64,000 nucleotides of DNA from Membranipora membranacea (taxonomy: Eukaryota; Bryozoa; Gymnolaemata; Cheilostomatida; Membraniporidae). The position numbers and the translations under genes were made by a program. The stretch is from positions 19,714,001 through 19,778,000 of the forward strand of contig OU612068.1 in the NCBI GenBank assembly GCA_914767715.1, written 5' to 3'. Below, in pieces: positions 25,575 through 36,728 of the stretch. The notes beneath the pieces were generated by a model. It worked only from the letters and a program-made list of their open reading frames with translations, did not search any database and was not told the origin of the DNA. How positions within the stretch are numbered: the first letter of the stretch is position 1; each line of letters begins with the position of its first letter.

Positions 25575-26615
25575 TTGTACCATTTGTTATTTTACAATTA
25601 GTCCCATGAACACAAAACTGAGTTATTTTCTTACTTGATCAATGTGAACTTTTTGATATACCCATATTAACGCAACCTAAATAGCAAACAAAAGGAAATC
25701 AATCAATCAATGGATTATTCAATTTATTTGTTGTTAGCCCACCTTATTTAGCTCTCTAGGTCCGGTGGCTCCCTGCCTCTCCTAAAACTACGGGCCTGCA
25801 TACGCCAGCATTCAGAAATACCAATGTTGTCAAAATTTTTGAAACTTGTACCAATTCAACCTTCATTGATCCCGTTTCAATATTAAAATTATGTAAACTT
25901 GAATTATTTTAATCGGGCGATAAGTCAAAATACAATCTCTGTTTTTTCAAGGGGAAACCAAATCTTTTGCATTTCTATTTTCAAAATTAAATTGGTTGTT
26001 TGGCAAACACCATCTCCATTTTTTGGCCCATGTCTACCAACAGTGATGAACGCCGGTGCATTTAAAACCGGGTGGACATCAAGGCTGGTCATTTCTGTTT
26101 GGAGAGCACTCTTTTTCTGGTGTGGTATAGATTGCTTTTTTGGTAATTACTTACTGTTTAATTTAGTTTATTATTCAAGAATAAAAATTGATATTAATGT
26201 CAAAAAGGCGTCTTAACTACGAGTCATTAGTAAATTCACAAGGAAACATTCTGGATGAATTTGAGTAGACAAACAAAACACTTTTTGTATGGAGTTGCCT
26301 CCTTCCTCAACAGGAAGGGATTAACTCCATACAAAATAAACATGAGCAAGAATGAATAGAAGAGCAGTGTCCATTCTGATTGGGTATTCGGCCTCAAGTT
26401 GGTCAAATATCCGACACCAGCATCACCCCTCCAGAGATGTTTGACGATGTGTGTGCCGAGAGAGATAGATCTCTCCGCTTCTTAGTGAAGATGAAGACTA
26501 AATAAAAATGAGGATTTTGGATTTGCACGGTGCACAATAAATTGTGAGGATGTGGATATAATGAATTATGTGATTCATTAGCGAGAAGTAAGAACTGTCA
26601 TGACATGCAAATCCT
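25575..26615 (+). repeat. Inverted repeat pair, left copy
   Basis: This block matches 62567-64000 in reverse complement, from TACCATTTGTTATTTTAC at the left to about GACATGCAAATCCTA at the right. A 105-codon open frame (25899-26216; NTISVFSRGN, PFFGPCLPTVMNAG) is kept in the other copy with few changes, but it has no recognisable domain. Near the right end is a hairpin, TTTGTATGGAGTT...AACTCCATACAAA (26285-26335). Probably a dispersed mobile element whose ends are not both visible. Confidence 0.75.
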
Positions 26616-27307
26616 AGAAATAGCACGGCATCAACTGAAAGGTAACTCGAGTGGTAGCATTGAGACAAATAGAAGCAGAGATGGATGCATAGATGGAGCC
26701 TATCAGACACTGATATTATTTAATTCATATCAATGCTATCAAATGATGATGAAGATAGGATAAGATGACACTCGCTTACACATATTGATGCCCTGCAGGA
26801 CCAGAACATATCCCGGAACAAGTCCGATTAGGAGATAAAGGTACAACGATAAAAATACCCAACAATTTTTTACAGTTTTGCAGTAAATTTTGAGACAATC
26901 TCTCTGGTACAATGTCTATTTTTTTCTAAGTGTATCAATAATTATACAAAGACTTTTGTAGCAAAGAAAAAATATCATTTCCAGGAAAAAGGGGTCAGCA
27001 GTGATAATGTCAAACAGACAAGAAGAGACAAAAACAGAAGATCAGATGCAACAAACAAAGAACACAATACATCCCTCATGAGTTATTGGGTTAATGAGTT
27101 TGTGCTATTTTAGTAGAAGAGCAGACAAGAAAACAAGAGTTTTATAGCGGGACATAAAAATATTGTCTTGACTTGTTGAGACACTGGTTTTCCATTGAAT
27201 GCTATGGGCTCGCATTATTGGAAAGTCTGCTTTAGACTTGCTATAGTTATAATGATTCAACTAGTCAAAGACTTTGCTTCTTTTATGCATTATTGTGCCG
27301 TGGTATT

Positions 27308-27455
27308 GTCGCATCCACACATCAGATCATAGGATGGTCATAACAATCGAGGACGATTGCAACCAGAGAGGTGCAGATGTCGCATCCAAACATCAGATCA
27401 AAGGATTGTCATAGCAATCGAGGACGTTTGCAACCAGGGGGGTGCATATGTCGCA
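27308..27455. repeat. 71-base tandem repeat, two full units plus the start of a third
   Basis: Units start at 27308, 27379 and 27450 with GTCGCAT; each contains CATCAGATCA, CAATCGAGGACG and TTGCAACCAG. The third unit keeps only its first few bases. Confidence 0.8.
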
Positions 27456-27749
27456 TTTACAGCAGCAAACAGGATAATTTCTATATCAACATCAGACGCA
27501 ATAAGAACATCCAATATTATAGCTAGCATCATCATCAGTACACTCAACCTCGACTCGAGGACACGCAGTTACAAGCTAGTGCATATCACCTCGAATCAGG
27601 GACAGGCAAATATATGCAAATCTAAATTCTATTCTTAATACCCGTGCCACCCTAACGCCAGAACCGTGACAACCATGACAATGCAGTAAAGGTGGCACCA
27701 ACGGAGACAATTCAGAATTAGCATGATGTCTAACTTACACCAACCAACA

Positions 27750-29100
27750 CTTGCGGCCGATCAACCCTGGATCAACCCACTCTTGCGGCCGATCAACCCT
27801 CTTTTTGTGGTAATTGAAAATTGTGTTTAAATCTTGTTTTTTTGCTTATTGACGTCAGCAGTTTTTTAATGTGTCTGGAACCATGCTATATAAGAGCATG
27901 GTTCACCAATGGAAAGCATGATTTGATTTGAATTGAATTGATTTGTTTGGCGACCCTCTGGTCGTCAAGCAGCGCTCTTTGTTTGCAACTTCATTTGGAG
28001 ACAGGTCAGTTTTTTTAAACATGAAAGTTCTATGAGTTATTATTATAATATTTTCATTTATTGTACGTTAGTGATATTTATAGGGAAATAGAACTTGCCT
28101 TATTATTTAATTATGGCACAGTATAACATTTGGTTGGATTACCTATACCTTCATCTAATTGAGTTAAATGAATTAAAGCCAGCATGCATGGCATCATTAA
28201 CTAGAGAGCATGACTTGTAGAAATAAGACGTGCATTGTTAAGTTGAATTGCGTTTAAATGTTAAACTTGATAAGAATTAAAAGGCATGCTCTTGAGTCAA
28301 GTGCTTAACCTCGAACAAATGAGATTACCGTTGTGTAAATAAGTCAGTGTCATATAGTGAGAATCATCATACCGAGCTCGTGAGCACAGATCTCAGTAGC
28401 GGAGAGTTAATGTGGTGACTCCATAACCCGGAATCCCACAGTATTGTTATATGATTTAATGAATTTTATGAATTGGGTTGGAGTCTATAGCTAATTTAAC
28501 TTGGCTAAGAGCCCTGTAATACTGATACACCGCCTTGATTACCTGATTGGGCTTCCAGGCACTATACAGAGATCAGGTAGGTGCTCATAATTTAAATCAG
28601 TCACCTAAGTTGAATAACAAAAATATCAAACGCACCTGAACACATTCATAAATAGTGATTGTGTTGTGTCGTAGTAACATCTAAGGATAATATTGACTTT
28701 GTGGTGCAAGAGCATTGTCTCAAAACTCATCAAGAGTTTTACTGTTAGAACAAGACAGGGGTCTTAGCAGGTTATCGGCAGGAACCTTTCTAAAACAGCT
28801 TGAAGGCAACTTCTAGTGAAACTAAGAAAAGGTCAGGCTCAATAACAACCCCTAGTAAATTACTTTGTGGAGTAGTGGGAACCAGCTGTTCGTCACTAGA
28901 AATTAATAAGTTAAATACCTCGTACCCACCAGAGTGCTAGTATTACCAATTGGAACCACGTTTTAATAGATTTGAGCGATCTTGTCTTTCTTCAGTGCAT
29001 GAAAGAGGTGGTAACTCCAAATTAATTTATCAATTACAAATAAATTACACAACAATAAAGTGACATTTAGAAGTGTCCTGAGTGGTATCCAGTAGGCTAT
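27750..29100. mobile_element. Possible solo-LTR or retroelement remnant
   Basis: A duplicated CTTGCGGCCGATCAACCCT (27750 and 27782) is followed by a TATA box in GCTATATAAGAGCATGG (about 27887). About 60 bases further is TTTGGCGACCCTCTGG, which resembles an LTR/primer-site junction. No paired LTR, protease or reverse transcriptase is visible, so this is a weak call. Confidence 0.25.
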
Positions 29101-29189
29101 TATGATTTGGCTTGTTTGTGCTAAATGCATATTTATATTATGTATTAAAAATCTTTTGGAGCTAGTGACTTTTGGTTAAATATATATAT

Positions 29190-29262
29190 ATTTGGAGGTT
29201 GGAGTAGCCCTCTTAATGTCAGGGGAAGGGTAACTCCCAGAGCTAAACAGTATCACATGTCC
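29190..29262 (+). repeat. Dispersed repeat, AATGTCAGGGGAAGGG type, copy 1
   Basis: The core CTTAATGTCAGGGGAAGGGTAACTC-like block is shared with copies at about 45555-45660 (-), 50728-50870 (+) and 56281-56420 (+). It is non-coding and short, and its ends are not defined. Confidence 0.55.
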
Positions 29263-29718
29263 AGTCATCGCCTGCAGCCAATCAGAGTAGTGAAATTGTC
29301 AAATGGCCAATGAAGTGTCATGCTGATCTTTTAGCATCTGTACAGGTTTTCATTTGTAAAAACATTTTTATGCATTTGATTTTAGGATATTTACTTCATC
29401 AATCCTCTCTGTTTTGCCAGCAATTAATCCAGACAGGTAAACATGACAAACTTTGTATATGCTAATTCAATAGCATATATAAAGTGTATCATTTAGACAG
29501 TAAAATGGCCCACTTAAGGAAACAAAGAAACTTCCTCTGCTATAGGGCTGTGTTTCTATAATTTCTTTGGCATTTCAGACTTGTAAGTAATGCCAGAGAA
29601 CAAGACCTGTTCATATCTGTAAGGAAGCACAGTAGAATAGAGTTTGTAGCCAGACCTGTTTGTTGGTATAGCCCATATTGTGTGCTCAATTCTATTTTTT
29701 GATTAAATGTACAACATC

Positions 29719-29852
29719 CCTGAGGCAAAGGCTTTCCTTAGTCGGTGTAAGTCCATTGGACTGGTTCAGATCACCAGTGGTTGAGGCCTTGACCACCAGG
29801 GCAGTAAACCAATGGACTTGCACCAACTACAGAAGGCCTTTGCCCTGAGGTG
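29719..29852. repeat. 134-base hairpin element
   Basis: The arms (left CCTGAGGCAAAGGC ... GTCCATTGG, right CCAATGGAC ... GCCTTTGCCCTGAGG) pair with a few mismatches around about 50 bases. Small MITE. Confidence 0.65.
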
Positions 29853-30006
29853 ACTCGCAACACACACAGAAATGTTGCAGTGACAGGACACCCGGCACCC
29901 ACATTCATAATGGTCCTGCCTACGTGACCCAGCGAGCAATACATTACAAAATAAAGTACAGTTCTAAAAGACCCTGTTGGATAGGCCCTGGGGGCCGATG
30001 TCAGGG

Positions 30007-30367
30007 CACAGACAGCAGGTCACTGACAGTTGATTTGATGAGTTGCAGCCTTGTGTGTGTGTGGTTTGTGTTTGTTGTGGTGAAGATGGGAAGCTTGCAT
30101 GAACCAAGTTATCGCGGCTGTGGAGCTTCTGTACCCGCCAATTACGTTGCTCAGATGAGTCACTTCTCTCTCATTGGTCAGAAGTTAATATTCTGACCAA
30201 TGAGAGAGAAGTGACTCATCTGAGCAACGCAATTGGCGGGTACAGAAGCTCCACAGCCGCGATAACTTGGTTCATGCAAGCTTCTCATCTTCACCACAAC
30301 AAACACAAACCACACACACACAAGGCTGCAACTCATCAAATCAACTGTCAGTGACCTGCTGTCTGTG
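30007..30367. repeat. Near-perfect hairpin: 177-base arms, 7-base loop
   Basis: The left arm 30007-30183 and right arm 30191-30367 are exact reverse complements except for about two mismatches (GGGAAGC against GAGAAGC, and CAATTACG against CAATTGCG). The loop is GTTAATA. Open frames on the two strands (29924-30196 plus and 30435-30178 minus) are mirror images of each other and do not indicate genes. Confidence 0.9.
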
Positions 30368-30717
30368 GTTAGGGAGACATGCCCCAATGCACCTATGAGA
30401 GTTGTGTAACAAAAGGCCTTTTGTTTGGTGAACAAAGGAGTACAATGGCAGGCAAAGTGTGCTTGTCTGAATGCATGTTGGATTCATGGGTAGGTAGGGC
30501 TATACAGTGTGCAGCAAGTACTGTTATTGGCCTAAGGGGTGTAAAGGAATGTAAATGAAGGCTGTTAATTTGCAGAAGAGTTAAAGTTTGTTTGCGATAT
30601 TTGGGCCAATGTCAGTTCAAAAAGTTCATGTATGAGTTAATGAAATCCAACTGCATAACTAGGCAGCACCACTCATGCATTTAATCATTACCATTATTTT
30701 TGCGTGCTTACAGCAGC

Positions 30718-33253
30718 ATGCCTGCTAAGAGGGGATTATGCAACAGTATCACAGAGAGTATAGAGCTAATCAGAGTGCAGAGAAAGGAAACAATGGTCGG
30801 AAGAGCGGCGAGTCCGAGAAAGAAGGCAAGTGGGGGAGCAACGGAGGGAAGAAAGGCGGCGTTGCGTAAGATAACCCGGCCACTATCAGCTGAGGACATT
30901 AGGAAGAAGACTAAGCATGCCGAGGCTCGATACCGCGCAAAGCAAAGTCAGAAGAGAGGTACCCCTATTGGTGCCACAAGCACACCTGTCACCACACCAC
31001 CTAACATACCAAACAGAAAGGCTAAATCAGTTATTGATGCAGCTGAAAAGTCAACTCAAACCACGGCCTGTAAACTCGCAGAGGTAGACATTGAAAAGAC
31101 AAGAGCAAGGCTCGCATCGAAAGCTATAGTCGATGCAACATTCGAAGCAGTCAAAAAGTTCTCTAGAGTGCAAAAGTCGCTGGTAACTGCTCTTGCGCCA
31201 TCCTGACGAAAAAGCAGTGAGTGAGACAAGCATATCAAGAACTCATTTCAAACCTGGAAATGAAAATTATGTTTATGTTTGTGCTATTCCCACTCTGCAG
31301 GCCTCAGTTCTAAAAGACGTAAAAGCAAAATTCCGCAATGTAATCCAGGCCAACTTTACCTAAACTCACAAAGGATGCCTTTGATTTTGAAAAAGTGCTT
31401 CCCTAGTTTGTCTTCTATTTGTAGCTGTCAGTTTTGATTTTCTATACGCTGCCTGTACCTGCTTGCATGGCCATCAACACAATGCTCTGTCGCAAGAAAT
31501 ACATGCAACTCATACAGGCTGTTTTCATTAATTTTCCAGGTTAACCAAAGCTAGAAAGTCTCTTGAAGAACGCAGCCATAAAACGTCTAAGGAAGGCAAA
31601 CAAAGACTGTTGTCTGAGAGTAGTGCACGCAAACACAGCAGGCAAGAATCAGACAAGTGAGTAATATATCAAGTGTGAATTGAGTTCAGATAGATATTTT
31701 TTATTTGGTTTGTCTCATAAATAGAACTCCCTGGTTGATCCCCAGGGCACTGCTAGCCAAAGAGGTCTCAAATGGCTGAATTTATTCACCCTTGCAGGAG
31801 TTATAATATATCATCATCATCATTCAAATGACATCCAAGAAAAGTAAATAATGGAATTTCGGCTGGTTAGAGCAGAAAGAGATGGCAAAGAGGGACAAAA
31901 TGTTGAATCAATGTTGTGGGTTATCCCCTTTTTATCCCTAATTTTATTGGGATTCTGGTATTTTATAGATGTATGCAAATACCCTCAACATATATATATA
32001 TATAGATATACACATAGGTATATGTATATTCACAGCATTGCAGAAGCAGCTCAGAATACACCAGGCGAACTTTAGTCATGGCGCTTACCTCACTGCTTTC
32101 ATGGTGCTTGTATGGCTAAGCGGGGTATTTTGTGCAATCATGTAAATGATTTTTTTTATGTTTATGGTGTTTTCCTTATGCCTTTTATGTTTTTGAGTTA
32201 TACTGTTACACTGTGTAACTGTGTAAGGAGTATAACTGAACACGCTGTATAGTTGGTCATTTGAATATGATCTCTTTCAATGTATATTTGCATTTGCAGA
32301 TATTTTGTCAGATTTGCGTGGTAAAAATATTCAATGCTCTGCTTCACATGAAAAATTAATGGCGGAAAAAGTGCCTCCATAGGGAAGGTAACTCTCATCA
32401 TCTGCATTATGGTGTCACAGTCTCCCGGTAGTGCAATACAGGAAACAAGCACTTCTGGGAGCAGTAGAGCATTCAATTTTTTTACCCTGCAAAGCTGACA
32501 AAACATTATCATAAGTAACTGCCTCACTCACATCTATAGCTGTGCACAATTCTCTTGGTACCGTTCTCCATGACACCCTCCGACACTTTCTGCACTGTTT
32601 GTGTTTTAAAATTGTCTTGCTGTTATTTAAATGATTCGGAGCATGGTACTGAGTTAAACTCAGGTAATATGCTCAATTTGCTGTTTGGCTTACCCCTGCC
32701 CTCTCATATAACGATCTTATGAAAAGACAGATTTGTGTGCTAGAGGAGTGGATTGCTGTGGATAAGTAGATCCCTACTGATTCTGTTCCTTGTTGATTAT
32801 ACTGTATTACTGGTATTTTGTAGCATGTCTAGTAATGCTATCGGCAGTAGATATTCATTTTATGCTGATCAACGATATCATGACTATCACTGCAGTACTC
32901 AACCCAATTATCATCCTACCCACAATGACTACAACAGTAATAGCAAATCTAATTCTGGGAGGTCGTATTACCTAAACAGAGATCCCACTCACAGCTCTTT
33001 ATCCAAGCGGGAACGCCTACCGCACAATTATGACTATGCCAAGGCAAATGGTGGTGGATTAAATCATACTAGCCCCGCCCATAAAAGATACACTTCATAT
33101 GACTCTGCAGTGGCAGCCTTTAAGCCTAATGGGAGGACAAATCCAGGCGAGTTATCAGACTATGATGATCCTCTAGGGGCAGAAAATTCTATATATGCTC
33201 GTATTAGAAAACCTCCGTTATCTGGAACTGTCAGTAACCCAGCTAGGGTGTGA
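30718..33253 (+). CDS. Tentative three-exon gene, basic N-terminus and Tyr/Asn/Ser-rich C-terminus
   Basis: Exon 1 runs from ATG 30718 to about 31175, exon 2 is 31540-31656 and exon 3 is 32824-33253 (stop TGA). Exons 2 and 3 join cleanly in phase (donor GTGAGT, acceptor TTTTGTAG). Joining exon 1 in phase needs a weak donor (AAAA then GTCGCT); otherwise exon 1 ends at a stop at 31204-31206 and is a separate reading frame. The exon 1 product is Lys/Arg/Ala-rich and probably helical (SAEDIRKKTKHAEARY). Exon 2 is charged (KARKSLEERSHKTSKEGK). Exon 3 is low-complexity and Tyr-rich (YADQRYHDYH, YDYAKANGGG) and ends NPARV. No domain, signal peptide or membrane segment is visible. The acceptor-like CTTACAG just before the ATG suggests an upstream 5' UTR exon. 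A nuclear or cytoskeletal disordered protein is possible. Confidence 0.4.
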
Positions 33254-35434
33254 TAATTCCAACTCCTTTTATCAACATTATTATCGTAACATTTCTTGCT
33301 TTTATTTACTCTTTTTGAGATTATTGTAAGGGTGAGCAACCCTCAGCAAGCTGAAATCACTCATCGATGCATATCAAAAAACATTTCAATCGAAATCGCT
33401 ACTATTTATTCTGCCTTTTTTATATGTCTTCATAAATTTGTTCGTAATTTAGATGAAATCCTAGGACTATTCGAATTTGTGTATATATATAGAACAGGGA
33501 AATGGCTGTACTTAGCAAAATGCACTCTATTTTTGCTCATTTTATTCATTATTGTTATTCATGCAATGTATCGTTAAGTTTTAGTTGATCTTTGATATGA
33601 AATATACCTATCGCGGTTACAACAAGCATGTAGAACTGAATGAACCAAAGGTTTGGTCCTTTTTAAATTTTGGTCTCGGCGCAGCTTTTTTCGTTCTGAC
33701 TTATGATAGGGGCCACTGTACATTTCATCAAATGTCACTTTTTTTTTCGTTTTTATATAACACTAAATGAATTTGGATCAATCCTTGTACAGACACACTC
33801 ACTCAATTTTTCTGTACATTTTCTTTCGTAGATTTGATTTTTGCATTACAACGCTTTTTGAGAATATAGAGACACCAGTAATATCAGTTAAGAACGCCTA
33901 TATAGTTTGTTACCAATGCTCATAAGCATTTCGATCTGTTCAGCTCAGGAATGCCAATATTGTGTGTTTGAACGACCCTATTGCAGTGCAGTATTAGGTA
34001 GCCGGAACCTGAGCAGCACTTATGGGGTCTTCATAGCTTTGTCATGCGGCTCCTTGTTGTCGCCGCGTGATAAGGCTAGGGTCTTCAAGCTCATAATGCA
34101 CTGATACTAACCAGTTGGATATAGTCAATTGTTTAAAAATATGTACACCTTTTTTGCATTATATCTGCACACTATGAGCCGGAATCAAACCCCATCATAT
34201 ATAAATCAAAATGGGCCGTAGTAGGGAAATAACTCATAAATCTCTGTGTGGACAATTTAAAGTACAAAGCGGTCAATTAACTTTAATGCTATTATCCAGG
34301 CCTGACAAAGTTCTTCTAAAAATGTTTGAGTGCCCAACAGAAGGAAGGATTTCATTCATTTCAAGTTCTGCATAAACATAGCATTATGCAATTAGCCAGA
34401 TCAGGGAAAGATAGCAAACATTCCACTGATTCGCCAGTTACTTGCAGAGATTTGGGGGTAGAGTGGTCCCCCTCTGTGCTATCATCAGATACAAACAACA
34501 GTTGAGATGGGTTTGAAGGCCTAAAAGCAAAGAAAGCCATCCAGGCAGAGCGTCCTGAAGACCTGCGAATAAGGGGAATGCTCTCTATTAGAATTTTGAA
34601 AGAAAAATCTTTTTAAAATTTTGTAACTTTTTTCCTAGTAGGGAACTAAATGTTCTCTTACGGTAATATATTTTCTACTTCAAAATTAAGTTACAATTCA
34701 CCCCTGTTACCAGGTTTGAGAAGGAACAGTCTGCTGTTTCTCTGATACTTTAATTGACAATACCTAATATATGAATGAATATGAGTGGGAGTATGTAATT
34801 TGGCACATTAAAAAAAATCAGATAATAAACATTAAAATACCATACATTGATTAACTAAAAGATAAATCACCCTGTTTTATTTACACTCAAAAACTGAGGC
34901 AGGAAATTACTTAACTGTGACATAAAAAATATATAAGAACATAATATACGAAATAAAAAAATTATTTAAAAATCATAGTTGACAATAAAGCTGCATCAAA
35001 AGGGATTGGTAACTGCATGGAGAGACGTTGACTGAGTAGTTTCTTATGGCACTGCTAACTGTTGTTCTCTCTGTGTTGGAAGTTGAGTCAGGAAACGGAG
35101 ATTAGTATTAGTATCGTAAATTAGGTCTTCCTGAGATTTTTGATGATTTGAGTTTGATTTGTTGGTCAGGTCTTGTCTCTTCTACTACTCCCTCATTCCT
35201 TTTCTGGCCCTGCAAATATAATATATATAAATATTCAGTGTTATAAGCTCCGCTATCAATTTTTCGTTTCAATATGATTGAAATCAATATCACTTTAATT
35301 CTGTTCAAACATCATTTTCATTCTTTTCAACTAATTTTATGCAATACAGTTATCAAAAGGTTACAAAAACATGTAATCACTCCAGATCACTCCAGCAAGC
35401 TAGTATTCAACTGTATGACACATGATGGATGGAC
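33254..35434. other. 2.2 kb with no gene seen
   Basis: Short open frames at 33296-33577 and 33585-33770 are hydrophobic or AT-driven and lack splice or motif support. A short TA-rich stretch lies at about 35218-35235. Nothing else is recognisable. Confidence 0.5.
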
Positions 35435-36462
35435 CTACCTTTCGATTGCGTTTGCAATGTCTAGTCCTTCAGCATCCGTTGCTGGCAAATCTATATCCAG
35501 TTGAAGAGCTTTTTTTAGGGATGCTCGACTACAGGTGTAATTCATCTTAGGCTTCATTTTAGCGCTGCCTGGTGTCCTGCAGAAAAACAATCAAACGTAA
35601 AAGTATCACAAATCTATGAACATTCAAATACAAAATCAGAATGGTAGCTTCGCAATAAACCTTATAAAGTATGACAGTATGGCTGTTTATTGATTGTAAA
35701 AAAAGAGTTTCATCTAGTTATGCAAGCAGAAGTTGTACCCAATACAGGAGTTACATGTAATTTCGATTGCCAAACAATGATGTTATGTTATTACTCACCA
35801 TGATATGAACACTAGTTTTGATCTGGGATGTCCACTAGCAGTCTCAAAATTCAGTTGACAAGCTGCATATCTACATTCTGCATGCTCAACCAGCGTAGAC
35901 CTCATATCATCATATGTTGCATCTACAACATGTGAGGCAAAACATTGTTAGACATCTACCAAGCTTAGTTATGGAGGGCTTCGGAGGGCAGAGCAAATGG
36001 CATAATACTTCAAGCAAAGGAAGTTGTGGATGATTCTAAATGAATTTCAGTTTGAAATGAAGTTTCTGAACATAAAAAAGACAGTAAAAATTCAACTACC
36101 CACCTCTAGGTGCACATTCCTCTACTTCTATTTCCTTGAAGTCATCACGTATCTTGAAGATTATATATCTGTAGGCTTTCTGCATCTTCATCTTTTCAAA
36201 TTCCTGCGCACAGTTGATGTTTACTTTTATTCCAGAATTCTAAAATTCGATAAATTTGATTTAGTAACAAATTATTGATAAATATAAGCTCTTTAGTAAT
36301 AGTTACCCATGTATCAATTACCAATTATTACTATTAGTTTCAATAAAATTAGAATTTTTTAAACAACTGTAAGTTTGAAGATCAGTGCTTCAATTAAGTA
36401 GAGTTAATAGTTAGTATCCAATAAAAGGTAAATTCCAATTATTGTTACGATCAACATACCAT
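35435..36462 (-). CDS. ADF/cofilin-family protein, paralog A
   Basis: Four exons: 36462-36460 (only the ATG), 36239-36104, 35922-35799 and 35576-35435 (stop TAG), giving 134 residues made almost entirely of one ADF-homology domain. Family marks: KAYRYIIFKIRDD, AECRYAACQLNFE, KLVFISW and the actin-binding helix region PKMNYTCSRASLKKAL. ADF/cofilins bind actin monomers and sever aged filaments in the cytoplasm. Length matches compact ADFs rather than the 166-residue vertebrate cofilins; there is no nuclear-localisation insert. An intron directly after the ATG is known in several ADF/cofilin genes. The N-terminus MNSGIKV places Ser at position 3, the usual LIM-kinase inhibitory site. It is the most divergent copy of the cluster and shares its promoter type with fragment E. 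Confidence 0.9.
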
Positions 36463-36602
36463 CTTTGGATTGGTAGTGCAGAACTATATGTGGATACGAG
36501 GTGATATAGCTTATAGTTGGGTTGATTAACTGCTGTGTATTGTGGTGTGGTGCTGCGTTGATCGTCTGTCAAGTTCTGATTGTAGAATACTACAGTCTCC
36601 TG

Positions 36603-36728
36603 TTTTATAGTGAGAGTCTGAAATTACTCAATGGTATATCCCCTGTTGTTGCTTAAGTTGTTTCTCTTTCCATATAAGGAAATCAATACCATATTAGGAA
36701 CTGCATGTGAGCTCAGATGGGGTTTCCC
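36603..36728 (-). promoter_or_regulatory. Promoter of cofilin A: TATA, twin CArG boxes, kB-like site
   Basis: Read on the plus-strand coordinates: TATA (TATAAAA on the minus strand) at 36603-36609, CArG boxes CCATATAAGG at 36670-36679 and CCATATTAGG at 36689-36698 (starts 19 bases apart), and GGGGTTTCCC at 36719-36728. CArG boxes are binding sites for SRF/MADS factors; GGGGTTTCCC fits a kB site. Confidence 0.7.

Larger units (their letters stand above)
24635..30717. other. 6 kb without a supported gene
   Basis: The stretch holds SINE copy 2 (24981-25213), one half of an inverted repeat pair (25575-26615), a 71-base tandem repeat (27308 onward), a TATA-bearing LTR-like segment (27.75-29.1 kb), a short dispersed repeat (29190-29262) and two hairpins (29719-29852 and 30007-30367). 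Between 24.64 and 24.98 kb and between 26.62 and 27.30 kb I see nothing. Confidence 0.55.

Noticed and set aside
25899-26216. Envelope- or membrane-protein reading of the open frame in the inverted repeat pair
   Set aside because: Hydrophobic runs alone do not support this, and no retroelement genes are nearby.
27308-27455. CRISPR-like direct repeats
   Set aside because: The units are contiguous 71-base tandem copies without spacers, in a eukaryotic sequence.
29924-30435. Two opposite open frames with the same protein sequence
   Set aside because: They are the two arms of the 177-base hairpin; identical frames follow automatically from the palindrome.
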